Below, piece by piece: positions 17,166 through 25,637 of a stretch of 64,000 nucleotides of DNA. Position 1 is the first letter of the stretch; every line of letters starts with the position of its first letter. Made by a program: the position numbers and the translations under genes. A model generated the notes under the pieces. It saw only the letters and a program-made list of their open reading frames with translations. It was not told the origin of the DNA and made no database searches. Origin of the DNA: Nitrospirillum amazonense (GTDB lineage Bacteria > Pseudomonadota > Alphaproteobacteria > Azospirillales > Azospirillaceae); NCBI RefSeq assembly GCF_007828045.1, contig NZ_VITN01000012.1:124001-188000 (forward strand), read 5' to 3'.

Positions 17166-18134
17166 ATGCACGCTTGGCGACTCGCCCTGTTGCCACTGCT
17201 GATCCTGACGGCGGCCCTCCAGCCGGCCGAGGCCCGGACGCATCGGGCGCACCACAAGCCGCACAAGGAACGCGCCGCGAAGGGGGCCCACGGCCTTATC
17301 CCCGCCGGCAACGGCGTGGTCATCGGCGTGCTCAGCGGCGACACCGTCACACTGCGCGACGGCCGGGTCGTTCGCCTGGCCGGTATCCTGGCACCCAAAA
17401 TGGGGGCGACCAAGGCCGCGCGCACCGCCCACGCCAGCAGCTCCCAGGACGAGAAGGCAGGCCGCACCCCCTGGCCCCTGGCGGAAGAGTCGCGGCATGC
17501 GCTGGAGGAGCTGGTGCTGAACCGCACGGTCAACCTGATGCTGGGCGGGGTGGACCATGACCGCTACGGCCGCGTCCTGGCCCACCTGATGGTGCGCGAC
17601 GGACGCCACCAGGTGTGGGTGCAGGACGCCCTGCTGCGCCAGGGTTGGGCGGAACTGGCGCCCCACCCCGACGCGCCCCGGGGCTTGGCCGCCCTGCGCC
17701 GGGCGGAGGATCACGCCCGCGAAGGGCAGCTGGGTCTGTGGGCCGACGGCTTTTACGCCGTGCGCGACCCCGACACAGCCTTCCGGGCCCAGGGCCGCTA
17801 CGCCGTCGTCACCGGCCGCGTGCTGGACGCGGCCGACGCCCGCGAGCGCATCTACCTCAACTTCGGCGCCGACCGGCGCACCGACTTCACGGTGGAGATC
17901 GACCGCCGTGATATGGCCGCCTTCCGCGCCCGCCATCTGAGCCCGCTGGACCTGAAGGACCGATTGGTGGAGGTGCGCGGCTGGGTGGAGGATCACAACG
18001 GCCCCATGATCCGCGTCACCAACCCCGACCAGATCATCACCACCGACGGCCGCTGGCCGCGCCGCCGCCCGGTGCGGGGCCGGAAGGAAGACAAGGACGG
18101 GGGCGACACGGCGCCGGCCGCATCGGATCCCTGA
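17166..18134 (+). CDS. Secreted thermonuclease-like (SNase-fold) protein
   Basis: 322 residues from ATG 17166, which begins a clean signal peptide (1-24, ending AEA). A His/Lys-rich linker follows, then an SNase-like OB-fold (about 50-200): GDTVTLRDGRVVRLAGILAP at the front and LVLNRTVNLMLGGVDHDRYGRVLAHL carrying the catalytic-loop-like DRYGR. A second OB-like part (about 210-295) holds VTGRVLDAADARERIYLNFG, seen in bacterial secreted SNase-like proteins. It probably cleaves nucleic acid outside the cytoplasm, although complete conservation of the SNase catalytic residues was not established. The nearby terminator implies separate or attenuated expression. Confidence 0.82.
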   Translation: MHAWRLALLPLLILTAALQPAEARTHRAHHKPHKERAAKGAHGLIPAGNGVVIGVLSGDTVTLRDGRVVRLAGILAPKMGATKAARTAHASSSQDEKAGRTPWPLAEESRHALEELVLNRTVNLMLGGVDHDRYGRVLAHLMVRDGRHQVWVQDALLRQGWAELAPHPDAPRGLAALRRAEDHAREGQLGLWADGFYAVRDPDTAFRAQGRYAVVTGRVLDAADARERIYLNFGADRRTDFTVEIDRRDMAAFRARHLSPLDLKDRLVEVRGWVEDHNGPMIRVTNPDQIITTDGRWPRRRPVRGRKEDKDGGDTAPAASDP

Positions 18135-18181
18135 GCGACGGAGGACACCCGCGACGCCTTCGTCACGGTCAACGCCAACAC

Positions 18182-18592
18182 CTAGCGCAGGTAGGCGCCC
18201 GCGTCCTCACCCCGGGCCACCGCCATGCCCATCTGCAAGCTGCGGCCGATGCGGGCGCTGACCTCCGCCAGGCGGTCCGCCGCCTCCGCCGTGAACAGGC
18301 CCCGGGCCGTCTCCTGGAACAGGGCCAGCCAGCGGCGGAAGTGATCCGGCCCGATCATGGCCAGGCCGGCGTGCACCACCATGGGCCGGCCATCGTAGCG
18401 GCCGGTGGACAGCAGGACGGAGGACCAGAAATCCACGATGCGCGCGCGGTGGCGGTCCCATGCCTCCTCGGTGGTGCCGACGGCGCCCTCGAAGACCGGA
18501 CCCAGCAGCGCATCCCGGCGCGCCCGGTCGTAGAAAGCCCGCACCAGGACGGTCAGCGACTCTTCCGTGAAGGCGGCAAATGGTTGTGACAT
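18182..18592 (-). CDS. Truncated haemoglobin, group III type
   Basis: 136 residues, a typical size for group III truncated globins. Features: Tyr21 at the B10-like position in VRAFYDRARRD, GPVFEGA, a helix with HRARIVDFWSSVLL, and HFRRWLALF containing the likely proximal His84. These proteins bind haem and O2 or NO in the cytoplasm, with roles in nitrosative stress or oxygen chemistry. The gene is divergent from the peptidase gene and convergent with the nuclease gene (47 bp). Confidence 0.87.
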   Translation of the reverse strand: MSQPFAAFTEESLTVLVRAFYDRARRDALLGPVFEGAVGTTEEAWDRHRARIVDFWSSVLLSTGRYDGRPMVVHAGLAMIGPDHFRRWLALFQETARGLFTAEAADRLAEVSARIGRSLQMGMAVARGEDAGAYLR

Positions 18593-18713
18593 CGCTGTAA
18601 AAACTCCCGCAAAACAGGCCAGGCGGAACCGGCCGGGCTTGGTTGGGTTTGCGCTGGGGGCCGGCCTTGGCCTACACTTCGGCCCTTATTCGAGCAATCT
18701 GGTGTACCGACCC

Positions 18714-19661
18714 ATGGCGCGCGGCGATCTTTTCCCACCCCTGGAACTCTACCGGACGGGCACGCTGGCCGTCAGCGGCCTGCATACCATCTACTGGGAG
18801 GAAGCCGGCAACCCCGACGGCGCGCCCGTGGTCTTCCTGCATGGCGGCCCCGGTGCCGGCGCCTCGCCCACGCACCGCCGCTTCTTCGACCCCAGGCACT
18901 ACCGCATCGTCATCCTGGACCAGCGCGGCGCCGGCCGGTCAACCCCGCTGGGCGAAATCCGCGAGAATGGCATTCCCGATCTCATTTCGGATCTGGAACA
19001 ATTGCGCTCGGTGCTGGAGATCGACCGCTGGCTGGTGTTCGGCGGCTCCTGGGGGTCCACCTTGGCGCTAGCCTACGCCCAGGCCCATCCGGAACGGGTG
19101 AAGGGCCTGGTCCTGCGCGGCATCTTCCTGATGCGCCAGCAGGAGATCGATTGGTTCCTCTACGACATGCGCACCTTCTTCCCCGAGGCTTGGTCCACCT
19201 TCGTGGCCCATATCCCCGTGAATGAGCGGGGCGACCTGCTGGAAGCGTACTACCGCCGTCTGACCTCCGCCGATCCGCAGACCCGCATGGCCGCAGCCCG
19301 GGTGTGGAGCGTGTATGAGGGCGCCTGTTCCACCCTGCTGCCCAGCCCGGAACTGGTGTCGGCGTCGGGCGAGGACAACCACGCCCTGGGCCTGGCGCGC
19401 ATGGAGGCGCACTACTTCCGCAACAACAAGCTGTCGCCGGAAGCGGCCCTGCTGGAAAACATCGACCGCATCCGGCACATCCCGGCCATCATCGTCCAGG
19501 GCCGCTACGACGTGGTCTGCCCCATCCGCACGGCGGACGAGTTGCACCGCGCCTGGCCCGAGGCCGACTACATCGTCGTGCCGGACGCCGGCCACAGCGC
19601 CATGGAACCGGGCATCCGCTCCGCCCTGGTGCAGGCGACGGAGCGGTTCAAGACCCTCTGA
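18714..19661 (+). CDS. pip: Proline iminopeptidase
   Basis: 315 residues from ATG 18714, the usual family length (a frame reaching 18567 is longer than the family). Alpha/beta-hydrolase with HGGPGAG oxyanion region, DQRGAGRSTP, the nucleophile motif GGSWGSTLA (Ser112), Asp266 in GRYDVVCP and His294 in DAGHSAMEPG. It removes N-terminal proline from peptides in the cytoplasm. The 121-bp gap to the divergent globin gene should hold both promoters. Confidence 0.93.
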   Translation: MARGDLFPPLELYRTGTLAVSGLHTIYWEEAGNPDGAPVVFLHGGPGAGASPTHRRFFDPRHYRIVILDQRGAGRSTPLGEIRENGIPDLISDLEQLRSVLEIDRWLVFGGSWGSTLALAYAQAHPERVKGLVLRGIFLMRQQEIDWFLYDMRTFFPEAWSTFVAHIPVNERGDLLEAYYRRLTSADPQTRMAAARVWSVYEGACSTLLPSPELVSASGEDNHALGLARMEAHYFRNNKLSPEAALLENIDRIRHIPAIIVQGRYDVVCPIRTADELHRAWPEADYIVVPDAGHSAMEPGIRSALVQATERFKTL

Positions 19662-19681
19662 CCTCCCGGGGCGCCACCGGT

Positions 19682-19897
19682 TTAGAAATCGCTGCAGCGG
19701 CCCTTGCGTTCCCAGTCGCCATAGCGAGTGGGCTCGGGGCCGCTGGGGCCGCCGATTTCGCGCACGGCCGGCTGTTCCGCCGCCGGGCCCTTGGCAGGCT
19801 CGGGCTGCGTCTCAGGCGTGGCCGGGGTGGTGGGCGCCACGTGCGTCTTGAATACCGGGGCCTTGGGATCGGGCATGTGGGGGGGCGGCTTGCTCAT
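19682..19897 (-). CDS. DUF1674 protein, SDHAF4-like succinate dehydrogenase assembly factor
   Basis: 71 residues. The C-terminal signature GGPxGPEPTRYGDWERKGRCSDF spans residues 49-71 and is the hallmark of the DUF1674/SDHAF4 family, which binds flavinylated SdhA before complex II assembly. The N-terminal half is Pro-rich and disordered. The short start at 19897 was chosen because the upstream extension is a shadow of rsmB. Convergent with pip (20 bp). Confidence 0.88.
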   Translation of the reverse strand: MSKPPPHMPDPKAPVFKTHVAPTTPATPETQPEPAKGPAAEQPAVREIGGPSGPEPTRYGDWERKGRCSDF

Positions 19898-20045
19898 GAG
19901 GCTATAATTGGCCCCGGTGCCCGCCGCCGCCAAGGGCTTTTGCCGGGGGCCTGCCTTTCCCGCCCGAATCCATGCCGGAAACGGGGGGCGGGTGGCCGAA
20001 AGGGGCCGGTGACAGCGGGCCCGTTCCGGGGTACACCCCGGCCCC

Positions 20046-21362
20046 ATGAATACCGAAACGCTGGCCGCCCGCCGGGTGGTCCTGGATCTCTTGGAAAGCG
20101 TGCTGCGCCGCCGCGTGCCGCTGGATGACGCGTTGGACCAGCACCGGGGCCTGCCCGGTTTGGAGCCGCGCGACCGCGCCTTCGTCCGCCTGCTGACCGC
20201 CACCGTCATCCGCCGCCTGGGCCAGATCGATGCCGTGGTCATGGCGCTGCTGGCCCGGCCGGACCTGCCCAAGGCCGGCGTGCTGGACATCCTGCGCGTT
20301 TCCGCCGCCCAGTTGCTGTTCCTGGGCACCCCCGCGCACGCCGCCGTGGACACCGGCGTGGAACTGGCCGTGGCCAAGGGCTTGGCCGGCATGAAGGGCC
20401 TGATCAACGCCGTGCTGCGCCGCCTGGCGCGCGAGGGCGCCGACCTGCTGGCCGCCCAGGACGCCGGCCGCCTGAACACGCCCGACTGGCTGTGGCTGGC
20501 CTGGCGCCAGCACTACGGCACCGGCCATACCCGCGCCATCGTCGACGCCCACCTGGTGGAGGCGCCGCTGGACATCACCGTGAAGGGCGACCCGCACGCC
20601 TGGGCGGAACGGCTGGAGGCGACAGTGCTGCCCACCGGCACCCTGCGCCGCGCCGCCGGCGGATCGGTCACGGAGCTGCCGGGCTTCAACGAGGGCGCCT
20701 GGTGGGTGCAGGACGCCGCCGCCGCCCTGCCCGCCCGCCTGCTGGGCGATGTCGCCGGCCTGACCGTCATCGATCTGTGCGCCGCGCCGGGCGGCAAGAC
20801 CGCCCAGCTGGCCGCCGCCGGCGCCAAGGTGACGGCGGTCGACCGCTCCGCCCCCCGGCTGGACCGGCTGTCGCGCAACATGGAACGCCTGGGCCTGTCG
20901 GTCGCCACGGCGGTGGCCGACGCCACCAAGTGGCTGCCGGACGAGCCGGTCGACGCCGTGCTGCTGGACGCGCCGTGCAGCGCCACCGGCACCATCCGCC
21001 GCCACCCCGACGTGGCGCGGCTGAAGACGCCGGAAGACGTGGGCCGCCTGTCGGGCGTGCAGCGCCGCCTGCTGGACCGCGCCATCGACATGGTGAAGCC
21101 CGGCGGCCTGGTGGTCTACTGCACCTGCTCCCTGCAGCCGGAGGAAGGCGAGGAGCAGTTGTCCAAGCTGCTGTCGCGCCGCCTGGACGTGATGGTTGAA
21201 CCCGTCATCCCCGTGGATTTGGCCTATGGTCCGGACGCCGACGCCACGGCGCTGGCGCCGCTGGTGACCGATAGTGGCGACGTGCGTACCACGCCCGGCC
21301 ATTGGGCCGAACTGGGCGGCCTCGACGGATTCTTCATGACCCGCTTGCGCCGCACCGCCTAG
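20046..21362 (+). CDS. rsmB: 16S rRNA (cytosine(967)-C(5))-methyltransferase
   Basis: 438 residues. N-terminal NusB-like RNA-binding domain (about 1-140), then an RsmB/NOP methyltransferase domain with VIDLCAAPGGKTAQLA for S-adenosylmethionine, LDAPCSATGTIRRHPD (PCS motif) and YCTCSLQPEEGE near residue 360, whose Cys is the expected nucleophile. It methylates C967 of 16S rRNA. It heads a plus-strand run with rpe and a heparinase-like gene; the rpe start is 43 bp after its stop. Confidence 0.93.
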   Translation: MNTETLAARRVVLDLLESVLRRRVPLDDALDQHRGLPGLEPRDRAFVRLLTATVIRRLGQIDAVVMALLARPDLPKAGVLDILRVSAAQLLFLGTPAHAAVDTGVELAVAKGLAGMKGLINAVLRRLAREGADLLAAQDAGRLNTPDWLWLAWRQHYGTGHTRAIVDAHLVEAPLDITVKGDPHAWAERLEATVLPTGTLRRAAGGSVTELPGFNEGAWWVQDAAAALPARLLGDVAGLTVIDLCAAPGGKTAQLAAAGAKVTAVDRSAPRLDRLSRNMERLGLSVATAVADATKWLPDEPVDAVLLDAPCSATGTIRRHPDVARLKTPEDVGRLSGVQRRLLDRAIDMVKPGGLVVYCTCSLQPEEGEEQLSKLLSRRLDVMVEPVIPVDLAYGPDADATALAPLVTDSGDVRTTPGHWAELGGLDGFFMTRLRRTA

Positions 21363-21405
21363 CGGTTGGCAAAGCGGCCCTTAGTTGATAGGAACCATAG
21401 TCACC

Positions 21406-22086
21406 ATGCAGCAGCCGGTACGCATCGCCCCCTCCATCCTGTCGGCCGACTTCGCCAACCTGGGCGCGGAGGTGCGGGCCGTGGACGCTGCCGGCGCCGA
21501 CTACATCCATATCGACGTCATGGACGGGCATTTTGTGCCCAACCTGACCATCGGTCCCATGGTGGTGCAGGCGCTGCGCCCGCATTCGGCCAAGGTGTTC
21601 GACGTGCACCTGATGATCAGCCCCGTGGACACTTTCGTCACCGCCTTCGCCAAGGCCGGCGCCGACATCATCACCGTCCACCCGGAGGCCGGCGCCCACA
21701 CCCACCGCACGCTGCAGCTGATCCGCAGCCTGGGCAAGAAGGCCGGCGTGGCGCTGAACCCGGCGACGCCCATCTCGGTCCTGGACTACATCATGGACGA
21801 CGTCGACATGATCCTGGTCATGTCGGTCAACCCCGGCTTCGGCGGCCAGTCCTTCATCAACAGCCAGAAGGACAAGATCAGGGCCATCCGCCAGCGCATC
21901 GACGCCGTGACGGCCGGCACGTCCCGTGTCATCGACCTTGAGGTCGACGGCGGTATCAATGCCGAGATGGCGCCCGTGGCGATATCCGCCGGCGCGGACG
22001 TGCTGGTGGCCGGTACCGCCACCTTCCAGGATGGGCCGGAGGCCTACGCCGACAACATCCGCCGCCTGCGCGGCCCGCTGGTTTAA
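21406..22086 (+). CDS. rpe: Ribulose-phosphate 3-epimerase
   Basis: 226 residues from ATG 21406; an in-frame TTG seven codons earlier is possible but adds nothing conserved. TIM-barrel motifs: [24 protein letters not shown] with metal-binding His and Asp, [16 protein letters not shown], and EVDGGI. It interconverts ribulose-5-phosphate and xylulose-5-phosphate in the pentose phosphate/Calvin cycles. Followed by the heparinase-like gene after 15 bp, so likely co-transcribed. Confidence 0.95.
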   Translation: MQQPVRIAPSILSADFANLGAEVRAVDAAGADYIHIDVMDGHFVPNLTIGPMVVQALRPHSAKVFDVHLMISPVDTFVTAFAKAGADIITVHPEAGAHTHRTLQLIRSLGKKAGVALNPATPISVLDYIMDDVDMILVMSVNPGFGGQSFINSQKDKIRAIRQRIDAVTAGTSRVIDLEVDGGINAEMAPVAISAGADVLVAGTATFQDGPEAYADNIRRLRGPLV

Positions 22087-22101
22087 GGGGTCGAACGGCG
22101 C

Positions 22102-23754
22102 ATGGCCCGTGTCATTTCCGGCATGAGACGGTTCCGCGCCGGCCCTGGCGCGCTGGTCTACCGGACGCCGCTGTACGGCGTGCTGCTGAAAAGCCGCGCC
22201 CCCCAGGCGCTGGGCGTGGTGCCGGCCGACCCGTGGCCGGGCGACCCCCGTCAGGGTGAAGCGCTGCTGGCCGGCCGCTTCGCCTTCGCGGGTGAGGAGC
22301 GCCAGGCCGACCTGCCGCCCTGGCTGGACCTGTCCGCCGGATCCGCCTGGCTGACGGCCCTGCACGGCTTCGACTGGCTGCGCCACCTGAAGGCCGCCGG
22401 TGGCGACGCCGCCCGCCGCCAGGCCCGCGTGCTGGTCACCAGCTGGCTGGACGGCTTTTCCTCCTGGCATGCCGTGGCCTGGGCGCCGGAGGTGACGGCG
22501 CAACGCATCGTCGCCTGGATCGGCGCCCACGACTTCTTCCTGGCCAGCGCCGACGATGGCCTGCGCGCCCGCGTCTTCGACAGCCTGGCCCGCCAGATCC
22601 GGCACCTGGCCCGGCTGGTGCCCGGCCGCCTGCGCGGCGTGGACCTGATCCTGGGCATCAAGGGCCTGGTCTATGGCGGCTTCTGCCTGCCGGGCCGGGG
22701 CCGTACCGCCCAGCGCGCCCTGTGGCTGCTGAACCGCGAGCTGACCCGCCAGGTCATGCCCGATGGTGGCCACGTGCAGCGCAGCCCTTCCCTGCAATTG
22801 CAGGTCCTGCGCCACCTGATTGATATCCGGGGCGTGCTGCGCGCCGCGCGGGCCGACGTGCCCGACGCCGTGCAGCACTCCATCGACCGCCTGACGCCCA
22901 CCCTGCGCTTCTTCCGCCATGGCGACGGGGGCCTGGCCCTGTTCAACGGCGGCTGGGCGGAAGACCCCGCCTTCATCGACACGGTGCTGAGCCAGGCCGA
23001 CGCCCGGGGCCGGCCCCTGCGCTCCGCCCCCCATGTGGGGTTCGAACGGCTGGCGGCGGGCCGCGCCTGCGTGCTGTTCGATGCCGGCGCGCCGCCGCCG
23101 GCCGGCCTGGACGCCCGGGCCCATGCCGGCAGCCTGTCGTTCGAGATGAGCGTGGGGCGTGAGCGCCTGATCGTGAACTGCGGCAGCCATCCGTCCGAGA
23201 CCGGCGCCTGGCGCGGGGCCTTGGCCTCCACCGCCGCCCACTCCACCCTGGTGGTGGCCGACACCAACTCCGCCTCCGTGCGCGAGGATGGCGGCCTGGG
23301 CCGCCGCCCGCATCCCGTGGAGGCCAAGCGGCGCGAGACGGGCGGGGCCGTCCTGGTCGAGGCGGCGCACGACGGCTATCGCGACGGCTTCGGCCTGATC
23401 CACCACCGCCGCCTGTACCTGGCCGAGAATGGAGAGGACCTGCGTGGCGAGGACAAGCTGGAGGGCGGATCCGGCGGCCAGTCCTACACCCTGCGCTTCC
23501 ACCTGCATCCGGGCGTGCACGCCAGCCTGTCCCAGGGCGGCGACGGCGTGTTGCTGCGCCTGCCGTCGGGCGCCGGCTGGCGCCTGCGCCTGTCGGGCGG
23601 CACGGTGGGGTTGGAGGAAAGCGTCTACCTGGGCGACGGGCCCGAGCCGCGCGGCACCCTGCAGGTGACCGTGCGCGGCACGACCGCCCCCGGCGGCGCC
23701 ACCGTGAAGTGGGCCCTGCGCCGCGAGAAGAAGACCGAGGGCGCCGACCCCTGA
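22102..23754 (+). CDS. Heparinase II/III family protein
   Basis: 550 residues. A helical N-terminal (alpha/alpha toroid-like) region of about 320 residues contains HAVAWAPEVTAQRIVAWI and PDGGHVQRSPSLQLQVLRHL. A beta-rich heparinase II/III C-terminal domain follows, with VNCGSHPSETGAWRGALAST, AHSTLVVADTNS and the HDGYRDGFGLIHHRRLYL stretch. Family members are polysaccharide lyases for uronic-acid polymers, but this alphaproteobacterial branch sits between rpe and purH and has no assigned substrate. No obvious signal peptide is visible. Confidence 0.82.
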   Translation: MARVISGMRRFRAGPGALVYRTPLYGVLLKSRAPQALGVVPADPWPGDPRQGEALLAGRFAFAGEERQADLPPWLDLSAGSAWLTALHGFDWLRHLKAAGGDAARRQARVLVTSWLDGFSSWHAVAWAPEVTAQRIVAWIGAHDFFLASADDGLRARVFDSLARQIRHLARLVPGRLRGVDLILGIKGLVYGGFCLPGRGRTAQRALWLLNRELTRQVMPDGGHVQRSPSLQLQVLRHLIDIRGVLRAARADVPDAVQHSIDRLTPTLRFFRHGDGGLALFNGGWAEDPAFIDTVLSQADARGRPLRSAPHVGFERLAAGRACVLFDAGAPPPAGLDARAHAGSLSFEMSVGRERLIVNCGSHPSETGAWRGALASTAAHSTLVVADTNSASVREDGGLGRRPHPVEAKRRETGGAVLVEAAHDGYRDGFGLIHHRRLYLAENGEDLRGEDKLEGGSGGQSYTLRFHLHPGVHASLSQGGDGVLLRLPSGAGWRLRLSGGTVGLEESVYLGDGPEPRGTLQVTVRGTTAPGGATVKWALRREKKTEGADP

Positions 23755-23788
23755 CCCACTCCGTCTGAATTCCTCTTGAGCCCGGCCC

Positions 23789-23820
23789 TTTGAGCATGAT
23801 GCGATCGCATCATGCTCAAA
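23789..23820. promoter_or_regulatory. Perfect 32-bp palindrome before purH
   Basis: The 32 bases read identically on both strands, centred on GCGATCGC at 23801-23808 with flanks TTTGAGC and GCTCAAA. It lies 34 bp after the heparinase-like stop and 65 bp before the purH ATG; ACATTTT follows. It may be a terminator with a very tight loop, or a dimer-binding operator for purH. Confidence 0.7.
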
Positions 23821-23885
23821 ACATTTTGAGTGTCTTGGCCCGGGTTTCTCTTTTCCCAACGTCCCATCCAAGCCGGATTGCCATC

Positions 23886-25472
23886 ATGACCAGCCCCGAT
23901 CTCGTTCCCCTGCGCCGCGCCCTCATCTCCGTGTCCGACAAGACCGGCCTGATCGAGCTGGGCCAGGCCCTGGCCGCGCGCGGCGTGCACATCCTGTCCA
24001 CCGGCGGTTCCGCCCAGCGCCTGGCCGAGGCCGGCGTGCCCGTGACCGAGGTGGGGGACCACACCGGCTTCCCCGAGATGATGGACGGCCGGGTGAAGAC
24101 CCTGCACCCGCGCATCCACGGCGGCATCCTGGCCCGCCGTGATGACGAGGGGCACGTGGCCGCCATGAACACCCACGACATCCCCGGCATCGACCTGGTG
24201 GTGGTGAACCTCTATCCCTTCGAGGCCACGGTGGCGAAGGGCGCCGACTTCGAAACCTGCATCGAGAACATCGACATCGGCGGCCCCAGCCTGATCCGGG
24301 GTGCGGCCAAGAACCACGACTTCGTGGCGGTGGTGACCGACCCGTCCGACTATGCCCCGCTGCTGGCCGAGCTGGCGGCCCATGATGGGCAGACCACGCT
24401 GGACCTGCGCCGCCGCCTGGCGGCCAAGGCCTATGCCCGCACCGGCGCCTACGACGCCGCCATCGGCGCCTGGTTCGCCAACCGCCTGGGCCAGACCTGG
24501 CCGGAGAGCGTGACCGTGTCCGGCACCCTGCGCCAGACCCTGCGCTATGGCGAGAACCCGCACCAGACAGCCGCCTTCTACGTGACCGGGGAGCGCCGCC
24601 CCGGCATTGCCACCGCCACCCAGTTGCAGGGCAAGGAGCTGTCGTACAACAACCTGAACGACACCGACGCGGCGTTCGAGCTGGTGGCCGAGTTCGACCG
24701 GCCGGCCATCGCCATCATCAAGCACGCCAACCCCTGTGGCGTGGCCGAGGGCGATGACCTGCCCACCGCCTACGCCCGTGCCCTGGCCTGCGACCCCGTG
24801 TCCGCCTTCGGCGGCATCATCGCCGCCAACCGTACCCTGGATGCCGTGACCGCCGAGGCCATATCCCGACTGTTCGCCGAGGTGGTGATCGCCCCCGACG
24901 CGGACGAGGCCGCCCGCGCCGTGCTGGCGGGCAAGAAGAACCTGCGCGTGCTGCTGACCGGTGACCTGCCCAACCCGGCCCAGGCCGGCACCCTGATCAA
25001 GACCGTGGCCGGCGGCTTCCTGGCGCAGAGCCGGGACGATGGCCGGGTTCTGCCGGGCAACCTGAAGGTGGTGACCAAGCGCGGCCCGACGGCGAAGGAG
25101 CTGGCCGACCTGCTGTTCGCCTTCCGTGTGGGCAAGCATGTGAAGTCCAACGCCATCGTCTATGCCAAGGACCTGGCCACGGTGGGTATCGGCGCCGGCC
25201 AGATGAGCCGAGTCGACAGCAGCCGCATCGCGGCCATCAAAAGCCGGGAGGCGGCGGAGGCCGCGGGCCTGGCCGAGCCGGGCACCAAGGGCAGCGTGGT
25301 GGCATCCGACGCCTTCTTCCCCTTCGCCGATGGCCTGATCGCGGCGGCGGAAGCCGGGGTGACGGCCGTCATTCAGCCCGGCGGCTCCATGCGTGACCAG
25401 GAAGTGATCGACGCTGCGGACGAGCGCGGCCTGGCCATGGTATTTACCGGCATGCGTCATTTCCGTCACTGA
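23886..25472 (+). CDS. purH: Bifunctional AICAR transformylase / IMP cyclohydrolase
   Basis: 528 residues from ATG 23886, the family's normal size (a longer frame from 23790 runs through the palindrome). N-terminal MGS-like IMP cyclohydrolase domain (about 1-200): [36 protein letters not shown] and [10 protein letters not shown]-terminal AICARFT domain: [28 protein letters not shown] with the catalytic Lys-His pair, SNAIVYAKD and [10 protein letters not shown]. It carries out the last two steps of purine synthesis to IMP. Confidence 0.96.
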   Translation: MTSPDLVPLRRALISVSDKTGLIELGQALAARGVHILSTGGSAQRLAEAGVPVTEVGDHTGFPEMMDGRVKTLHPRIHGGILARRDDEGHVAAMNTHDIPGIDLVVVNLYPFEATVAKGADFETCIENIDIGGPSLIRGAAKNHDFVAVVTDPSDYAPLLAELAAHDGQTTLDLRRRLAAKAYARTGAYDAAIGAWFANRLGQTWPESVTVSGTLRQTLRYGENPHQTAAFYVTGERRPGIATATQLQGKELSYNNLNDTDAAFELVAEFDRPAIAIIKHANPCGVAEGDDLPTAYARALACDPVSAFGGIIAANRTLDAVTAEAISRLFAEVVIAPDADEAARAVLAGKKNLRVLLTGDLPNPAQAGTLIKTVAGGFLAQSRDDGRVLPGNLKVVTKRGPTAKELADLLFAFRVGKHVKSNAIVYAKDLATVGIGAGQMSRVDSSRIAAIKSREAAEAAGLAEPGTKGSVVASDAFFPFADGLIAAAEAGVTAVIQPGGSMRDQEVIDAADERGLAMVFTGMRHFRH

Positions 25473-25486
25473 CGGCGGCAGGGACA

Positions 25487-25520
25487 GGGGGGACGGTTCC
25501 GTATCAGGGACCATCCCCCT
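25487..25520 (+). terminator. Possible purH terminator hairpin
   Basis: An imperfect stem (GGGGGA.GGTTCC / GGGACC.TCCCCC, one mismatch and one wobble) with loop GTATCA starts 15 bp after the purH stop. Only TT follows, so termination would be weak. Confidence 0.4.
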
Positions 25521-25581
25521 TCCACCCCGCCCCTATCCTTGAAAGGCGGGTGTTCAGGGATGGCGATAACCGATGGGGTAA

Positions 25582-25614
25582 GCCCAGGACCGCGAAGCAT
25601 GCGGTAACCTGGGC
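25582..25614 (+). promoter_or_regulatory. Leader hairpin before the sensor-kinase gene
   Basis: GCCCAGG-ACCGC (25582-25593), loop GAAGCAT, GCGGT-AA-CCTGGGC (25601-25614): a 12-bp stem interrupted by an AA bulge, ending 23 nt before the ATG. It could act in RNA as a translational element or in DNA as a binding site. Confidence 0.45.
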
Positions 25615-25637
25615 GAAGTAAAACCAGGGCAGCCCGT

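Noticed and set aside
21334-23871. An 845-codon minus-strand frame across rpe and the heparinase-like gene
   Set aside because: High-GC codon bias leaves the opposite strand open. Real motifs are on the plus strand.
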